Below, in pieces: positions 45,370-54,718 of a DNA stretch of 64,000 nt. Every line of letters begins with the position of its first letter. The stretch's first letter is position 1. The position numbers and the translations under genes are program-made. The DNA comes from Bacteroidales bacterium UBA1309 (GTDB lineage Bacteria > Bacteroidota > Bacteroidia > Bacteroidales > Dysgonomonadaceae), in assembly GCA_002307185.1 (NCBI GenBank), contig DBTT01000004.1, positions 70,977 to 134,976 on the forward strand. Direction: 5' to 3'. The notes under the pieces were generated by a model that was not told the origin of the DNA, made no database searches, and saw only the letters and a program-made list of their open reading frames with translations.

Positions 45370-46473
45370 ATGGCTCTTCAATGTGGTATTGTGGGACTTC
45401 CGAATGTAGGAAAATCGACCCTTTTCAATTGTTTGTCAAATGCAAAAGCTCAATCGGCAAACTTCCCTTTTTGTACGATTGAACCTAATGTTGGCGTGAT
45501 TACCGTGCCAGACGAAAGGCTGAACAAACTGGCTGAATTGGTGAATCCGCAACGCATTGTACCTACTACTGTCGAAATCGTTGATATTGCCGGCTTGGTA
45601 AAGGGAGCAAGCAAAGGCGAAGGTTTGGGGAATAAATTCCTTGCCAATATTCGTGAAACGGATGCAATCCTGCATGTGTTGCGTTGTTTTGACGACGACA
45701 ACATTACCCACGTGGATGGCAGTGTGAACCCGATCCGAGACAAGGAAATCATCGACTACGAACTCCAGTTGAAAGACTTGGAAACCGTGGAAAGCCGCAT
45801 TCAAAAAGTGCAAAAGCAAGCTCAAACAGGTGGCGATAAAACAGCCAAAGCGACATACGAAGTGCTTGTCCGTTTCAAAGAAGCCTTGGAGCAAGGCAAA
45901 TCGGCCCGTACTGTGAGTTTCGACAAAAAGGACGACGAAAAAATAGCTCGTGAACTCTTTTTGTTGACCTACAAGCCTGTGCTTTATGTTTGTAACGTGG
46001 ACGAAGCTTCGGCTGTCAACGGAAACAAATACGTGGATCAGGTAAAGGAAGCCATCAAGGAAGAAGATGCCGACTTGCTGATTGTAGCGGCTAAGATTGA
46101 ATCTGAAATTGCTGAATTTGAAACCTATGACGAGCGTCAGATGTTTTTATCCGAACTTGGATTGGAAGAATCTGGAGTTGCCCGTTTGATTAAAGCAGCT
46201 TATAAGTTGTTGAATCTGGAAACTTATTTCACTTGCGGTGTGCAGGAAGTTCGTGCTTGGACCTACCTGCGTGGGTCGAAAGCTCCGCAATGTGCCGGAG
46301 TAATTCACACGGACTTCGAAAAGGGCTTCATACGGGCAGAAGTTATCAAATACGATGACTTTATCCAGTATGGCTCTGAAAGTGCCGTGAAAGAGGCTGG
46401 AAAGATGGGTGTGGAAGGTAAAGAATATGTTGCGCATGACGGCGACATTATGCACTTCCGGTTCAATGTGTGA
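45370..46473 (+). CDS. ychF: Redox-regulated ATPase/GTPase YchF (OBG family)
   Basis: 367 residues, full length. P-loop protein that prefers ATP, binds ribosomes and modulates oxidative-stress responses. Motifs: G1 GLPNVGKSTLFN, G3 DIAGLVKGAS, and a degenerate G4 (NVDE) in place of NKxD, as expected for the ATP-preferring family. A coiled-coil insert (about 130-200) and the C-terminal TGS domain (SKAPQCAGVIHTDFEKGFIRAEV) are present. Confidence 0.97.
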   Translation: MALQCGIVGLPNVGKSTLFNCLSNAKAQSANFPFCTIEPNVGVITVPDERLNKLAELVNPQRIVPTTVEIVDIAGLVKGASKGEGLGNKFLANIRETDAILHVLRCFDDDNITHVDGSVNPIRDKEIIDYELQLKDLETVESRIQKVQKQAQTGGDKTAKATYEVLVRFKEALEQGKSARTVSFDKKDDEKIARELFLLTYKPVLYVCNVDEASAVNGNKYVDQVKEAIKEEDADLLIVAAKIESEIAEFETYDERQMFLSELGLEESGVARLIKAAYKLLNLETYFTCGVQEVRAWTYLRGSKAPQCAGVIHTDFEKGFIRAEVIKYDDFIQYGSESAVKEAGKMGVEGKEYVAHDGDIMHFRFNV

Positions 46474-46500
46474 TTGAGAATTTGAGTAATTTGCTATATG

Positions 46501-46535
46501 ATCCGGAAAGTTGAATCGAACTTTCCGGATTTTTT
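46501..46535 (+). terminator. Terminator of ychF
   Basis: ATCCGGAAAGTT / AACTTTCCGGAT, perfect 12-bp stem with a 6-base loop, then TTTTTG. It ends 29 bases before the convergent quinone reductase stop. Confidence 0.92.
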
Positions 46536-46563
46536 GTATAGCCAGTTGTTTTTTTCCAGTAAC

Positions 46564-47118
46564 TTATAAAATTGCTTTTTCCACTTTATCCAAAAATTCT
46601 TTCCGGTTTTCATCCCCGCCTTTGCTTGTTCCGGTGCAGCTCAACCATTGCATGTTTTTGATGCCAACCGATGCTAGCATGTCTTCCGCAAAGCAGTGGT
46701 TGATGAAATAGTCAAAATTCGCACTTGGATGTTCCGAGGTGGTAATTACAAGAGTCTTATCGATAGACAGGAGAGGGTTGAAACCTCCTTCGTAGTTGAA
46801 CGCAAAATCTTTGAGCAACACTTTGTCAAAAAACCCTTTCAAGATTGCAGGAATGGTGTTCCACCAATTTGGGAAAATGAAGATGATTTGTTCTGTTTTG
46901 GATATATATTTCTGATATTTAATAATTAGTGGATCAAGTGCTTTTCCTTGGTTGTAAACCGCAAGTTCTTCCTCGCTGAACACAGGGTTAAAGCCATCTT
47001 TGTGGAGGTCAATTACTTGGAATTCTTTCTTTTCACTTCCTAATTTTGCCGTAATGGTATCCAAGATGGCTTTGTTGAAACTGCCATGCCATGGATGGGA
47101 AAAAACGATTGTTACCAT
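46564..47118 (-). CDS. Flavodoxin-fold NAD(P)H:quinone oxidoreductase
   Basis: 184 residues. Flavodoxin-2 fold of the NQO1/MdaB/KefF group: N-terminal SHPWHGSFNKAIL flavin loop, FIFPNWWNTIPAILKGFFDKVLL (FMN/quinone site), and TTSEHPSANFDYF. Expected two-electron reduction of quinones with NAD(P)H, protecting against redox stress. No kef gene is adjacent. Confidence 0.9.
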   Translation of the reverse strand: MVTIVFSHPWHGSFNKAILDTITAKLGSEKKEFQVIDLHKDGFNPVFSEEELAVYNQGKALDPLIIKYQKYISKTEQIIFIFPNWWNTIPAILKGFFDKVLLKDFAFNYEGGFNPLLSIDKTLVITTSEHPSANFDYFINHCFAEDMLASVGIKNMQWLSCTGTSKGGDENRKEFLDKVEKAIL

Positions 47119-47138
47119 CAGATTATAATTGTTTAAGT

Positions 47139-47392
47139 CTATAAATCAAAGTAAACTCCTGCGGTGTGGAAGACTCTATTTCCGTATGGGGAATATTTAT
47201 TTTGAACAACGTTATATTGTAGCATAAGGATCATTGCTTCATACACGAATCTCCCTCCAATTAGCAATGTGGTTGTCCTGGCCATTGATATTTTCTTTGG
47301 CCATGTACATTTCCTTGATTGTCAATGTATATCTGTGCATTTCTTTGACAGATTCCAATCAAACAAAAAATAAATAAAATTGTCCTCTTCAT
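47139..47392 (-). pseudogene. Remnant of a small secreted or outer-membrane protein
   Basis: From ATG 47390-47392 the minus strand encodes a signal-peptide-like start MKRTILFIFCLIGICQRNAQ and then IYIDNQGNVHG, stopping after 43 codons. A second frame overlapping that end continues with LIGGRFVYEAMIL... and ends FHTAGVYFDL, the sort of aromatic C-terminal strand seen in beta-barrels, with stop at 47139-47141. A single frameshift would join them into a protein of about 84 residues. I do not recognise the family. It may also be two unrelated chance frames. Confidence 0.45.
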
Positions 47393-47414
47393 TTGTTGTT
47401 TGAATTAATTTATG

Positions 47415-48194
47415 CTAGCCTGCAATATTTACTTTTATCCCTAATTCTTGGACTCTTTTTCCAATTTTTTGGAGTTCTTCAATACTTACTTTTTCAAGCT
47501 GTTTTTCGGGCGTTTCCCTGTCAATGGAATACAACATGACTTCCTTGGGTTGAATCTCCCTGACGGCCTCCAACCAAGCTGAAACTTCTTCTTCGGTGGA
47601 ATTATCAATCGCTTTGCCATCATGTGTTCCCCGGAGAAATATGGTTTGAAGAATGAATTTCCCGTTGAACTGCTTTAGTAGCTCTATCTGTTTCTCCACT
47701 GTGTAATCTTTTGGCAAAGGTCTATCCATTAATTGAATGGTTTCCAGCTTTCCAGCATCCAGCTTCAATATATTATTGTCCACTTTTAGCAAGGCATCAA
47801 CTATTTTTCTCTTGCCAATATGTGCAGCATTCGAGAGTACGCTGATTTTAGCATTTGGAAAAAATTCGTTACGTAAAGTGATTGTATCGTCTATGATTTC
47901 CGTAAAATGAGGATGGATAGTTGGCTCTCCGTTTCCTGCAAAAGTGATCACATCGGGTGTGATTCGTTTTTCTTTTAGTTCGATGAGTTTCTTTTCCAAA
48001 GCTTCTTTCACAGCCGTTCGAGAGGGTAGGGGGGCATTGGTTTTGAAATCTTTGTTGTATCCGCATTCGCAATAGATGCAATCGAATGAACAACGTTTGC
48101 CATTTGTCGGGAGCAGGTTGATACCCAATGATACTCCCAGCCTTCTACTGTGTATCGGGCCAAATACGATTTCGTTGAATAGAATGGTGGACAT
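47415..48194 (-). CDS. Radical SAM protein
   Basis: 259 residues. The [4Fe-4S] motif is CSFDCIYCECG (C-x3-C-x2-C) after a FGPIHSRRLGVSLGINLLP start, followed by VITFAGNGEPTIHPHF (SAM-binding GGE-like) and SVLSNAAHI. This group is COG0731-like and its reaction is not established. Followed upstream by a YqaA-type membrane protein at a gap of 24 bases on the same strand. Confidence 0.9.
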   Translation of the reverse strand: MSTILFNEIVFGPIHSRRLGVSLGINLLPTNGKRCSFDCIYCECGYNKDFKTNAPLPSRTAVKEALEKKLIELKEKRITPDVITFAGNGEPTIHPHFTEIIDDTITLRNEFFPNAKISVLSNAAHIGKRKIVDALLKVDNNILKLDAGKLETIQLMDRPLPKDYTVEKQIELLKQFNGKFILQTIFLRGTHDGKAIDNSTEEEVSAWLEAVREIQPKEVMLYSIDRETPEKQLEKVSIEELQKIGKRVQELGIKVNIAG

Positions 48195-48218
48195 TCTGCT
48201 ATAATTGGTTAGATTTGT

Positions 48219-48710
48219 TTATGAATTAAATAAGTGTATGCCATATTTCACGGCATACATTACTACCACGTATCGGCTGAATTTTCCAATCAACATACTG
48301 ACAATCACAGTATATACATTTGCTCGCATGTAGCCCAATGCTACAGCCATCACATCACCAACAAATGGAGCAAAGCTAAAAAATGCGAGCAAAGCACCTC
48401 CTTTCCCCTGTATCCATGTTTGCATCTTGATGATTTTTTCTTCCTTGATTTTTAAGTATTTCTCAATCCATTCGATGTTTCCGAGTTTACCCAAGAAATA
48501 ATTTGTCATACCTCCTGCCCAATTGCCCAAGGTGGCAACAAATGTACAAGTCCAGGGGTCGAATTGAGGCATTATGATGAGTGCTGCAAAAAGAAAGTCG
48601 GAACTGAATGGGAGAATAGTTGCGGCTAGAAAACAGATCGCAAATAATCCAAGATATCCATACGCATCAACATTTTGCAAGATATAATCCTGTATATTCA
48701 GTAATATCAT
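48219..48710 (-). CDS. YqaA family membrane protein (VTT/DedA-like)
   Basis: 163 residues with about four hydrophobic segments. VTT-domain features are visible: GYLGLFAICFLAATILPFSSDFLFAAL, GNWAGGMTNYFLGK and KGGALLAFFSFAPFVGDVMAVALGYM. Distant relatives of DedA proteins are linked to lipid-carrier flipping and membrane homeostasis; the role of YqaA itself is unclear. The 3' neighbour is the radical SAM gene and the 5' neighbour is a 64-residue membrane protein. Confidence 0.88.
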   Translation of the reverse strand: MILLNIQDYILQNVDAYGYLGLFAICFLAATILPFSSDFLFAALIIMPQFDPWTCTFVATLGNWAGGMTNYFLGKLGNIEWIEKYLKIKEEKIIKMQTWIQGKGGALLAFFSFAPFVGDVMAVALGYMRANVYTVIVSMLIGKFSRYVVVMYAVKYGIHLFNS

Positions 48711-48714
48711 CTTA

Positions 48715-48909
48715 TTATTTAGTAATGATCTTGTAAATAATGTTTATCACAAAAATCGAGGATAGGATAATACCTAATATCCGAACTAATTTTTGAGTTT
48801 TTATTGCTTTTTCGTCAAAGCCCCTCACAAAAGTGGAGGGGGTGAATGCGATGAATAATCCTACCAAAATCAAAGCTAATTGATCTAAATATTCCAATAT
48901 AAATTTCAT
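48715..48909 (-). CDS. Small two-helix membrane protein
   Basis: 64 residues. Two hydrophobic segments (about 9-26 and 43-61) around a basic loop (KAIKTQKLVR). Four bases before the YqaA gene and 40 bases after polA on the same strand, so probably a real gene of the polA-yqaA unit. Family unknown. Confidence 0.6.
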   Translation of the reverse strand: MKFILEYLDQLALILVGLFIAFTPSTFVRGFDEKAIKTQKLVRILGIILSSIFVINIIYKIITK

Positions 48910-48949
48910 ATTGTAAGAGCCTTAATTATTGAAATTAATTTTTTTATCT

Positions 48950-51724
48950 TTAATGTGCTTCTAGCCAGTTTTGGCCGATTCCTGCATCTACCCGGAGAGG
49001 AACAAGCAGTTGGATGGCATTTTCCATCTCTTCTTTCACCACTTGTTCCACGTGAGACAATTCTTCGTTGAAAACGCTAAAGTTCAATTCGTCATGCACT
49101 TGCAAAATCATTTTTGAGCGAATATTCTCTTTTTTAAAACGTTTTGCAATATTCACCATGGCTACTTTGATAATGTCTGCTGCGCTTCCTTGAATCGGTG
49201 CATTGATAGCATTTCGTTCTGCATAACCACGCACAATGGCGTTCTTGGAATTGATGTCAGGTAGAAAACGTTTTCTTCCAAATATGGTCTCCACATATCC
49301 CTTGCTTTTGGCTATTTGTATGCTCTCGTCCATGTATTTTTTCACGCGTGGATAAGTTGCAAAGTATCCCTCAATGAGTTCTTTGGCTTCACTTCTTGGG
49401 ATCGTGAGACGATCGGCCAAACCAAAAACAGATATTCCATAGATAATTCCAAAATTTGCCGTTTTTGCTTTTCGGCGCATATCCTTGGTTACTTGATTGA
49501 TATCCAATTTGTAAATTTTTGCCGCAGTTGCCGCATGGATGTCTTGATCTTCCACAAAGGCTTCAATCATAGATGGGTCTTGGCTCAGGTGTGCCATGAT
49601 ACGCAATTCTATTTGTGAGTAATCCACAGATAAAAATGTGCATCCTTTGTCTGGAATAAATGCCCGGCGAATTTCCCGTCCTTCCTCGTCTCGTATCGGA
49701 ATATTCTGGAGATTTGGGTTTGTGGAACTTAGCCTTCCGGTGGCGGTTGTAGCCTGGTTGAAGGAAGTATGTATCTTGCCTGTTTCAGGATTGATAAGTT
49801 CTGGCAGTGCATCAATATATGTACTCAATAATTTTTTTAATCCTCTGTATTTCAATATTTTATTTATAATTGGATGCTTGTCTTTTATAGCCTCTAATGT
49901 TTCTTCACTTGTGGTGTATTGTCCTGTTTTCGTTTTTTTGGCTTTTTCAATTACCCTCAATCTTTCAAATAATACCTCGCCCACTTGTCGGGCCGAATTA
50001 ATGTTGAATTCGTATCCAGCTAGGTCGATTATCTCTTTTTCAACTTCTTGCAGTTTGTTTGTCAACACAATTGATGATTCTTGCAAGGCGTTCTTATCTA
50101 CCCTCACTCCATTGAATTCCATTTCACACAATACTTTCAAGAGAGGAAGTTCGATTTCATAGAGCAAGTGGTTCAATTGGTTCTTCTCAATCTCCTTTTC
50201 AAAAATTTCTTTCAGCTGCAAGGTGATGTCCGCATCTTCAGATGCGTAGTCCACGATTTGGGATGGATCCAATTGCGACATATTTTTTTGATTTTTTCCT
50301 CTTGGTCCTATCAGTTCATCGATATGGATTGTCTGGTATTTTAGATAGGTCTCTGCTAAATAATCCATGTTGTGTCGAAGTTCTGGATTTAGGAGGTAGT
50401 GGGCAATCATGGTGTCGAAAATAGGGCCATCCAAAACGATCCCATATTTTCGAAGTACGAGCATGTCGTATTTGATATTTTGTCCAATTTTAAGAATCTG
50501 ATCACTTTCTAAAATATCCTTAAATTTTTCCACTAATTTTTTTGCAATTTCAAAATCTTGAGGAACCGGAAGGTAGTAGCCCTCATTTTTCACCAAAGAA
50601 AAGGACATGCCGACCAAATTGGATATTAAGGGATCAATTCCAGTAGTTTCTGTGTCAAATGAACAAAATTTTTGTGCATGTATTTTGCCTATTAATTCAT
50701 CAATTTCAATTTCATTTTCAATGAGATAGTAGTTGTGATTGATGCTTTTTAAGTCGCTGAGATTTGAATATATTTTTTCTTCTGTGGGATTGGCTTCAAA
50801 TTCTGCAAAGAGATTCGTTTGATAGGGATCATTTTTGGCTTGCTTTTCGGAGGATTTTTCATTTGGAAAAATTCGTTGCAATAAAGTTCGAAATTCGAGT
50901 TCTTCAAAAATTGTCCTTAATTTTTCTTCATTGATTTCTTCCTTCAAAAATTCTTTGGCGTTAAATTCTATTGGAACATCTGTTTTGATTGTAGCCAAAA
51001 ATTTTGAGAAAAAAACTTGATCTTTGTTTTCCTCCAATTTTGTTTTCACGCTTCCCTTCACTTCGGAAATATGTTCGTAGATGCCCTCGATGGAATGGTA
51101 GTCTGCCAAAAGTTTTTGGGCCGTTTTTGGTCCTACACCTGGACACCCTGGAATGTTGTCAGATGCATCGCCCATCAAGCCGAGATAGTCAATCATTTGG
51201 AGAGGGGAGGAGAGACCATATTTGTTCATCACGGCTTCATCGTTCAGCACCTCGAATCCTGAATCCCCGTATTTAGGTTTGTATATTTGGATTTTGTTGC
51301 TTGTCAATTGTCCGTAATCCTTGTCGGGAGTCATCATGAACACTTCAAAGTTTTCTTTTTCAGCCATTTTAGATAGGGTTCCAATTACATCATCCGCTTC
51401 ATATCCAGATACTTCTACCAGCTTTATGTTATAGGCCTCAATAATATTTTTGATATATGGTACAGCAAATTTGATGTCCTCCGGTGTGGCTTCACGTTGT
51501 GCTTTGTAAGCTTCGTAGGCTTCGTGCCTGAATGTCTTTCCTGGAGGGTCGAATGCTACGGCAATATGTGACGGATTCTCTTTTTTCAGTAGTTCTTCCA
51601 GTGTATTTACAAATCCAAAAATGGCAGAAGTGTTTTGCCCTTTGGAATTTACTCTAGGAGATTTTATAAAGGCATAGTATGATCTGTAAATCAGTGCATA
51701 AGCATCTAAGAGAAATAATTTCAT
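48950..51724 (-). CDS. polA: DNA polymerase I
   Basis: 924 residues from the ATG at 51722-51724 (MKLFLLDAYALIYR...). A start at 51775 is excluded by a promoter box there. Order: 5'-3' exonuclease (1-300, GLMGDASDNIPGCPGVGPKTA), 3'-5' exonuclease (about 340-520) with FDTETTGIDP, so proofreading residues appear intact, then the polymerase domain with TATGRLSSTNPNLQNIP, SVDYSQIELRIMAHLS, RRKAKTANFGIIYG and LQVHDEL. Used in Okazaki fragment maturation and repair. A parS-like sequence lies in its 3' end. Confidence 0.97.
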   Translation of the reverse strand: MKLFLLDAYALIYRSYYAFIKSPRVNSKGQNTSAIFGFVNTLEELLKKENPSHIAVAFDPPGKTFRHEAYEAYKAQREATPEDIKFAVPYIKNIIEAYNIKLVEVSGYEADDVIGTLSKMAEKENFEVFMMTPDKDYGQLTSNKIQIYKPKYGDSGFEVLNDEAVMNKYGLSSPLQMIDYLGLMGDASDNIPGCPGVGPKTAQKLLADYHSIEGIYEHISEVKGSVKTKLEENKDQVFFSKFLATIKTDVPIEFNAKEFLKEEINEEKLRTIFEELEFRTLLQRIFPNEKSSEKQAKNDPYQTNLFAEFEANPTEEKIYSNLSDLKSINHNYYLIENEIEIDELIGKIHAQKFCSFDTETTGIDPLISNLVGMSFSLVKNEGYYLPVPQDFEIAKKLVEKFKDILESDQILKIGQNIKYDMLVLRKYGIVLDGPIFDTMIAHYLLNPELRHNMDYLAETYLKYQTIHIDELIGPRGKNQKNMSQLDPSQIVDYASEDADITLQLKEIFEKEIEKNQLNHLLYEIELPLLKVLCEMEFNGVRVDKNALQESSIVLTNKLQEVEKEIIDLAGYEFNINSARQVGEVLFERLRVIEKAKKTKTGQYTTSEETLEAIKDKHPIINKILKYRGLKKLLSTYIDALPELINPETGKIHTSFNQATTATGRLSSTNPNLQNIPIRDEEGREIRRAFIPDKGCTFLSVDYSQIELRIMAHLSQDPSMIEAFVEDQDIHAATAAKIYKLDINQVTKDMRRKAKTANFGIIYGISVFGLADRLTIPRSEAKELIEGYFATYPRVKKYMDESIQIAKSKGYVETIFGRKRFLPDINSKNAIVRGYAERNAINAPIQGSAADIIKVAMVNIAKRFKKENIRSKMILQVHDELNFSVFNEELSHVEQVVKEEMENAIQLLVPLRVDAGIGQNWLEAH
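49044..49059. promoter_or_regulatory. Weak parS-like site inside polA
   Basis: TGTTCCACGTGAGACA differs at one position from the symmetrical ParB-site pattern TGTTnCACGTGnAACA. It lies in codons for VEQVV-type sequence near the polA 3' end, so chance is possible. Confidence 0.35.
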
Positions 51725-51774
51725 TCGGTATAAGCTATTTTGTCTATGAAACGTGGATTTTGATTTTGCGTACA

Positions 51775-51782
51775 CAAAAATA
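51775..51782 (-). promoter_or_regulatory. -7 box of polA
   Basis: TATTTTTG on the minus strand, 51 bases before the polA ATG at 51724. Confidence 0.5.
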
Positions 51783-51911
51783 TAGGGAAAAATTCTAAAT
51801 ATCTAATCTTAGTTTTCTGTTCTATGGATTTATTCTATAAGAATTCTAAATAAATGGGTTTATGCACTATGTAAAGTTACAAATTAATGCCGTTAAAAAC
51901 CGAATTATTTA

Positions 51912-51919
51912 TATTTTTG
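51912..51919 (+). promoter_or_regulatory. -7 box of the prenyl synthase gene
   Basis: TATTTTTG, 18 bases before the ATG at 51938. Confidence 0.55.
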
Positions 51920-51937
51920 CACTGAAAGCGCATATAT

Positions 51938-52909
51938 ATGGATAAGAAGCTTCTGATTGCAAAACCAATTGAGGGAGAATTAAAAAAATTCACAACTTAC
52001 TATAGAGATTCTATACACTCTGGGAATAAACATATTCAGGAAGTTATAGACTATACCATTAAATCTGATGGGAAGAGGATTCGTCCGATACTCCTGTTTT
52101 TGTCCGCAAAAGCTTGTGGAGAGATTAATGAGATTACCTATAATTCGGCCGTTACGATTGAGTTGTTGCATACAGCTTCATTGATTCACGATGATGTGGT
52201 GGATGAATCTACGTTGCGGCGAGGGCGACCTTCTGTCAATGCTGTTTATGACAATAAAGTGGCTGTCCTGGTGGGTGATTTTTTCTTATCCACTGCCTTG
52301 ATAAAGACTGTGCTTACTGGTAATATTGATCTCATTTCGAATATTTCCAATTTGGGACGGAACTTATCGGAAGGTGAACTGAACCAATTGTATATCGCTA
52401 AGGAGACGATTTTCAACGAAGAGGATTATTACGAAGTGATCCGAAAAAAAACAGCATCTTTGTTGTCTGTCTCGATGAAAATGGGTGCCCTTTCTGTTGG
52501 TGCTCCCAAAGAGATTGTTGCTCGTTTTGCCACATTGGGCGAATATCTGGGCATTTGTTTTCAGTTGCGGGATGACATTTTTGATTATTTCGGAGATGAT
52601 GTTGGGAAACCTACTGGAAATGATATCCGTGAAGGTAAGGTCACATTGCCACTTATTTATGCTTTGAATAATACTTCCGTTGAATTGAGGGAGCATTATA
52701 TTTCTTATCTGACCAAGCACGAATTGGATGAATCCATTATTGCGGAACTCATTGAATTTGCGAAAATAAATGGTGGGGTGGATTATACTTATCAATCGAT
52801 GAAGGGCTATAGCCAAAAGGCGTACGATCTGATTATGCAAATGGAAGATTCCGAATCGCGTGAGGCTTTGTTGGCAGCGATTGACTACATAATTGAACGG
52901 GAATACTAA
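51938..52909 (+). CDS. Polyprenyl diphosphate synthase
   Basis: 323 residues. Trans-prenyltransferase: first Asp-rich motif LIHDDVVDESTLRRGRPS and second QLRDDIFDYFGDD are intact, with GDFFLSTA between. The residues before the first DDxxD are small and hydrophobic (AS L), which favours a long-chain product such as octaprenyl diphosphate for menaquinone, though chain length needs an assay. Single gene with own promoter and terminator. Confidence 0.94.
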   Translation: MDKKLLIAKPIEGELKKFTTYYRDSIHSGNKHIQEVIDYTIKSDGKRIRPILLFLSAKACGEINEITYNSAVTIELLHTASLIHDDVVDESTLRRGRPSVNAVYDNKVAVLVGDFFLSTALIKTVLTGNIDLISNISNLGRNLSEGELNQLYIAKETIFNEEDYYEVIRKKTASLLSVSMKMGALSVGAPKEIVARFATLGEYLGICFQLRDDIFDYFGDDVGKPTGNDIREGKVTLPLIYALNNTSVELREHYISYLTKHELDESIIAELIEFAKINGGVDYTYQSMKGYSQKAYDLIMQMEDSESREALLAAIDYIIEREY

Positions 52910-52924
52910 TAATATTGCAACATA

Positions 52925-52958
52925 AAAAAAGGCTGAAAAACAATTTCCAGCCTTTTTT
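52925..52958. terminator. Bidirectional terminator
   Basis: AAAAAAGGCTG / CAGCCTTTTTT, 11-bp stem with a 12-base loop, between the convergent prenyl synthase and deoC genes. Confidence 0.9.
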
Positions 52959-52974
52959 ATTTTGTCTTAATTGC

Positions 52975-53847
52975 TTATTTTTCAATGGAATCTAGGAGAT
53001 TTTTTGCCAAGCGGCTTGCTCCGATTCGAAAATATTCGCTGTTGAGCCATTCTTCTCCAAGTACTTCTTTCACAATGGTATAGTATTTCACTGCATCTTC
53101 TGTTGTGGAAATTCCACCGGAAGCTTTGAATCCCCGTTTTGTGCTGTTCTTCTCGTAATATTCTTTCAAGGCGGAGCACATTACGTAAGCGGCTTCCAAA
53201 GTTGCGCCATCATATACTTTACCTGTGGATGTTTTCAAAAAATCTGCTCCCGAATAAAGCGACAAGATAGAAGCTTTTTTGATGTTTTCGGCTGTTTTCA
53301 ATGCCCCGGTTTCGAGTATAACCTTTAGGTGTGCATCCCGACAAGCATGCTTTATCTCTTCTATTTCTTCGTTGAGTTCCTCATAATTCTCTGTCAGGAA
53401 ATACCCTAAGTTGAGTACTATGTCTATTTCGTCAGCACCATCCGCCACGGCCAAAGCGGTTTCTGCTATTTTCACTTCCAAGGATGTTTGCGATGATGGG
53501 AAACCTCCTGACACACAAGCTATTTTCACGCATTCAGCAGTTAGTGCCTCTTTCACCGTTTCGGCAAAATTCGGGAACACACAAATTGCAGCTACATTGT
53601 CCATGTCGGGGCGCGAGCCTTCAAAGTCGTTCACTGCTTCCGTGAATTTCCATACCGACTCTTTTGAATCCGTTGTATTCAAGGTAGTTAAGTCTATCAG
53701 TGAGTATAATTTTTTATATACTTCCTTGTTGTCGTTCTCGGCGAACTTTTCGGCAATTATTTTTGCCACTTTTTCCGCGATTTCATTGTCATTGAGTTTT
53801 GTTTTGTACTGGCTCAATGCGTCTTGATACTTATTAGTTGAACTCAT
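52975..53847 (-). CDS. deoC: Deoxyribose-phosphate aldolase
   Basis: 290 residues, somewhat longer than the usual 220-260. Cleaves 2-deoxyribose 5-phosphate to acetaldehyde and glyceraldehyde 3-phosphate in nucleoside salvage. The Schiff-base Lys lies in ADFLKTSTGK, and the second conserved Lys in RGFKASGGIST. EIDIVLNLGYF is also typical. First 40 residues are extra helices. It ends the unit apt-uvrC-dtd-mazG-deoC. Confidence 0.95.
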   Translation of the reverse strand: MSSTNKYQDALSQYKTKLNDNEIAEKVAKIIAEKFAENDNKEVYKKLYSLIDLTTLNTTDSKESVWKFTEAVNDFEGSRPDMDNVAAICVFPNFAETVKEALTAECVKIACVSGGFPSSQTSLEVKIAETALAVADGADEIDIVLNLGYFLTENYEELNEEIEEIKHACRDAHLKVILETGALKTAENIKKASILSLYSGADFLKTSTGKVYDGATLEAAYVMCSALKEYYEKNSTKRGFKASGGISTTEDAVKYYTIVKEVLGEEWLNSEYFRIGASRLAKNLLDSIEK

Positions 53848-53868
53848 ACTATATTGTATATTAATATT

Positions 53869-54195
53869 TTACTTTAATTTTTCATTGTTGGTATGCCGGT
53901 CTTTGTCCCGATTTGTCTTTTTCTCAATGTTTTTTTGGAAAGCTTCCGTCAGGTTGATTCCCGTTTGATTTGCCAAGCACATCAGCACCCACAGTACATC
54001 TGCCATTTCGTCCCCCAGATTTTTTTCTAAATCCGACTTTTTGAAAGACTGGTCCCCATAAGTTCTAGCCATGATGCGAGCCAGTTCTCCCACCTCTTCT
54101 GTGAGGATCGCCATGTTGGTGAGTTCGCTGAAATAGCGTACTCCTATCGTTTTTATCCAATTATCTACTTGATTTTGAGCTTCTTCTATTGTCAT
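53869..54195 (-). CDS. MazG-like nucleotide pyrophosphohydrolase
   Basis: 108 residues. All-alpha NTP pyrophosphatase fold: helices with EEVGELARIMAR and DEMADVLWVLMCLANQTGI carry the acidic metal-binding residues. Probably cleans non-canonical nucleotides. Overlaps the dtd stop by one base, so it is translationally coupled. Confidence 0.92.
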   Translation of the reverse strand: MTIEEAQNQVDNWIKTIGVRYFSELTNMAILTEEVGELARIMARTYGDQSFKKSDLEKNLGDEMADVLWVLMCLANQTGINLTEAFQKNIEKKTNRDKDRHTNNEKLK

Positions 54196-54647
54196 TATTC
54201 TTTGTTTTTTGAGTCTATCCAGATGGTTACTGGGCCATCATTAACTAATTCAACTTGCATGTCGGCTCCAAACCCACCTGTAGGAATTTCTTTTTTTGTT
54301 TTTAGTTGCAAAGTTTGGCAAAAGGCTTCGTAGAGTGGGATAGCTATTTGAGGCTTAGCCGCACGGATGTAGGAAGGTCTGTTTCCTTTTTTCGTGGATG
54401 CATGCAAGGTGAATTGTGATACAACAAGTATCTCTCCATCAATGTCTTGTACAGATTTATTCATCACGCCGTTTTCATCGTTGAAGATCCTCAATTGAAT
54501 AATTTTATTTGACAGCCATTCAATATCTTCTGAATTGTCGTCATCTTCTATTCCAACAAAAATAAGTAACCCATTTGAAATAAGTGACTTGCATTCTTTT
54601 TTGATTGTCACAGATGCTTTTCGTACTCGCTGAACCAATACTCTCAT
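54195..54647 (-). CDS. dtd: D-aminoacyl-tRNA deacylase
   Basis: 150 residues, exactly family length. Frees tRNA from mischarged D-amino acids and glycine. The active-site motifs VVSQFTL and NDGPVT are both present, with IPTGGFGADM just before the second. Confidence 0.97.
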   Translation of the reverse strand: MRVLVQRVRKASVTIKKECKSLISNGLLIFVGIEDDDNSEDIEWLSNKIIQLRIFNDENGVMNKSVQDIDGEILVVSQFTLHASTKKGNRPSYIRAAKPQIAIPLYEAFCQTLQLKTKKEIPTGGFGADMQVELVNDGPVTIWIDSKNKE

Positions 54648-54718
54648 TCCAGTCTCTGTTATTTTATCTTTCTTTTTAGACCAAATGTAAAGTTAAGAAT
54701 ATTCTTTAATTATCAGTT

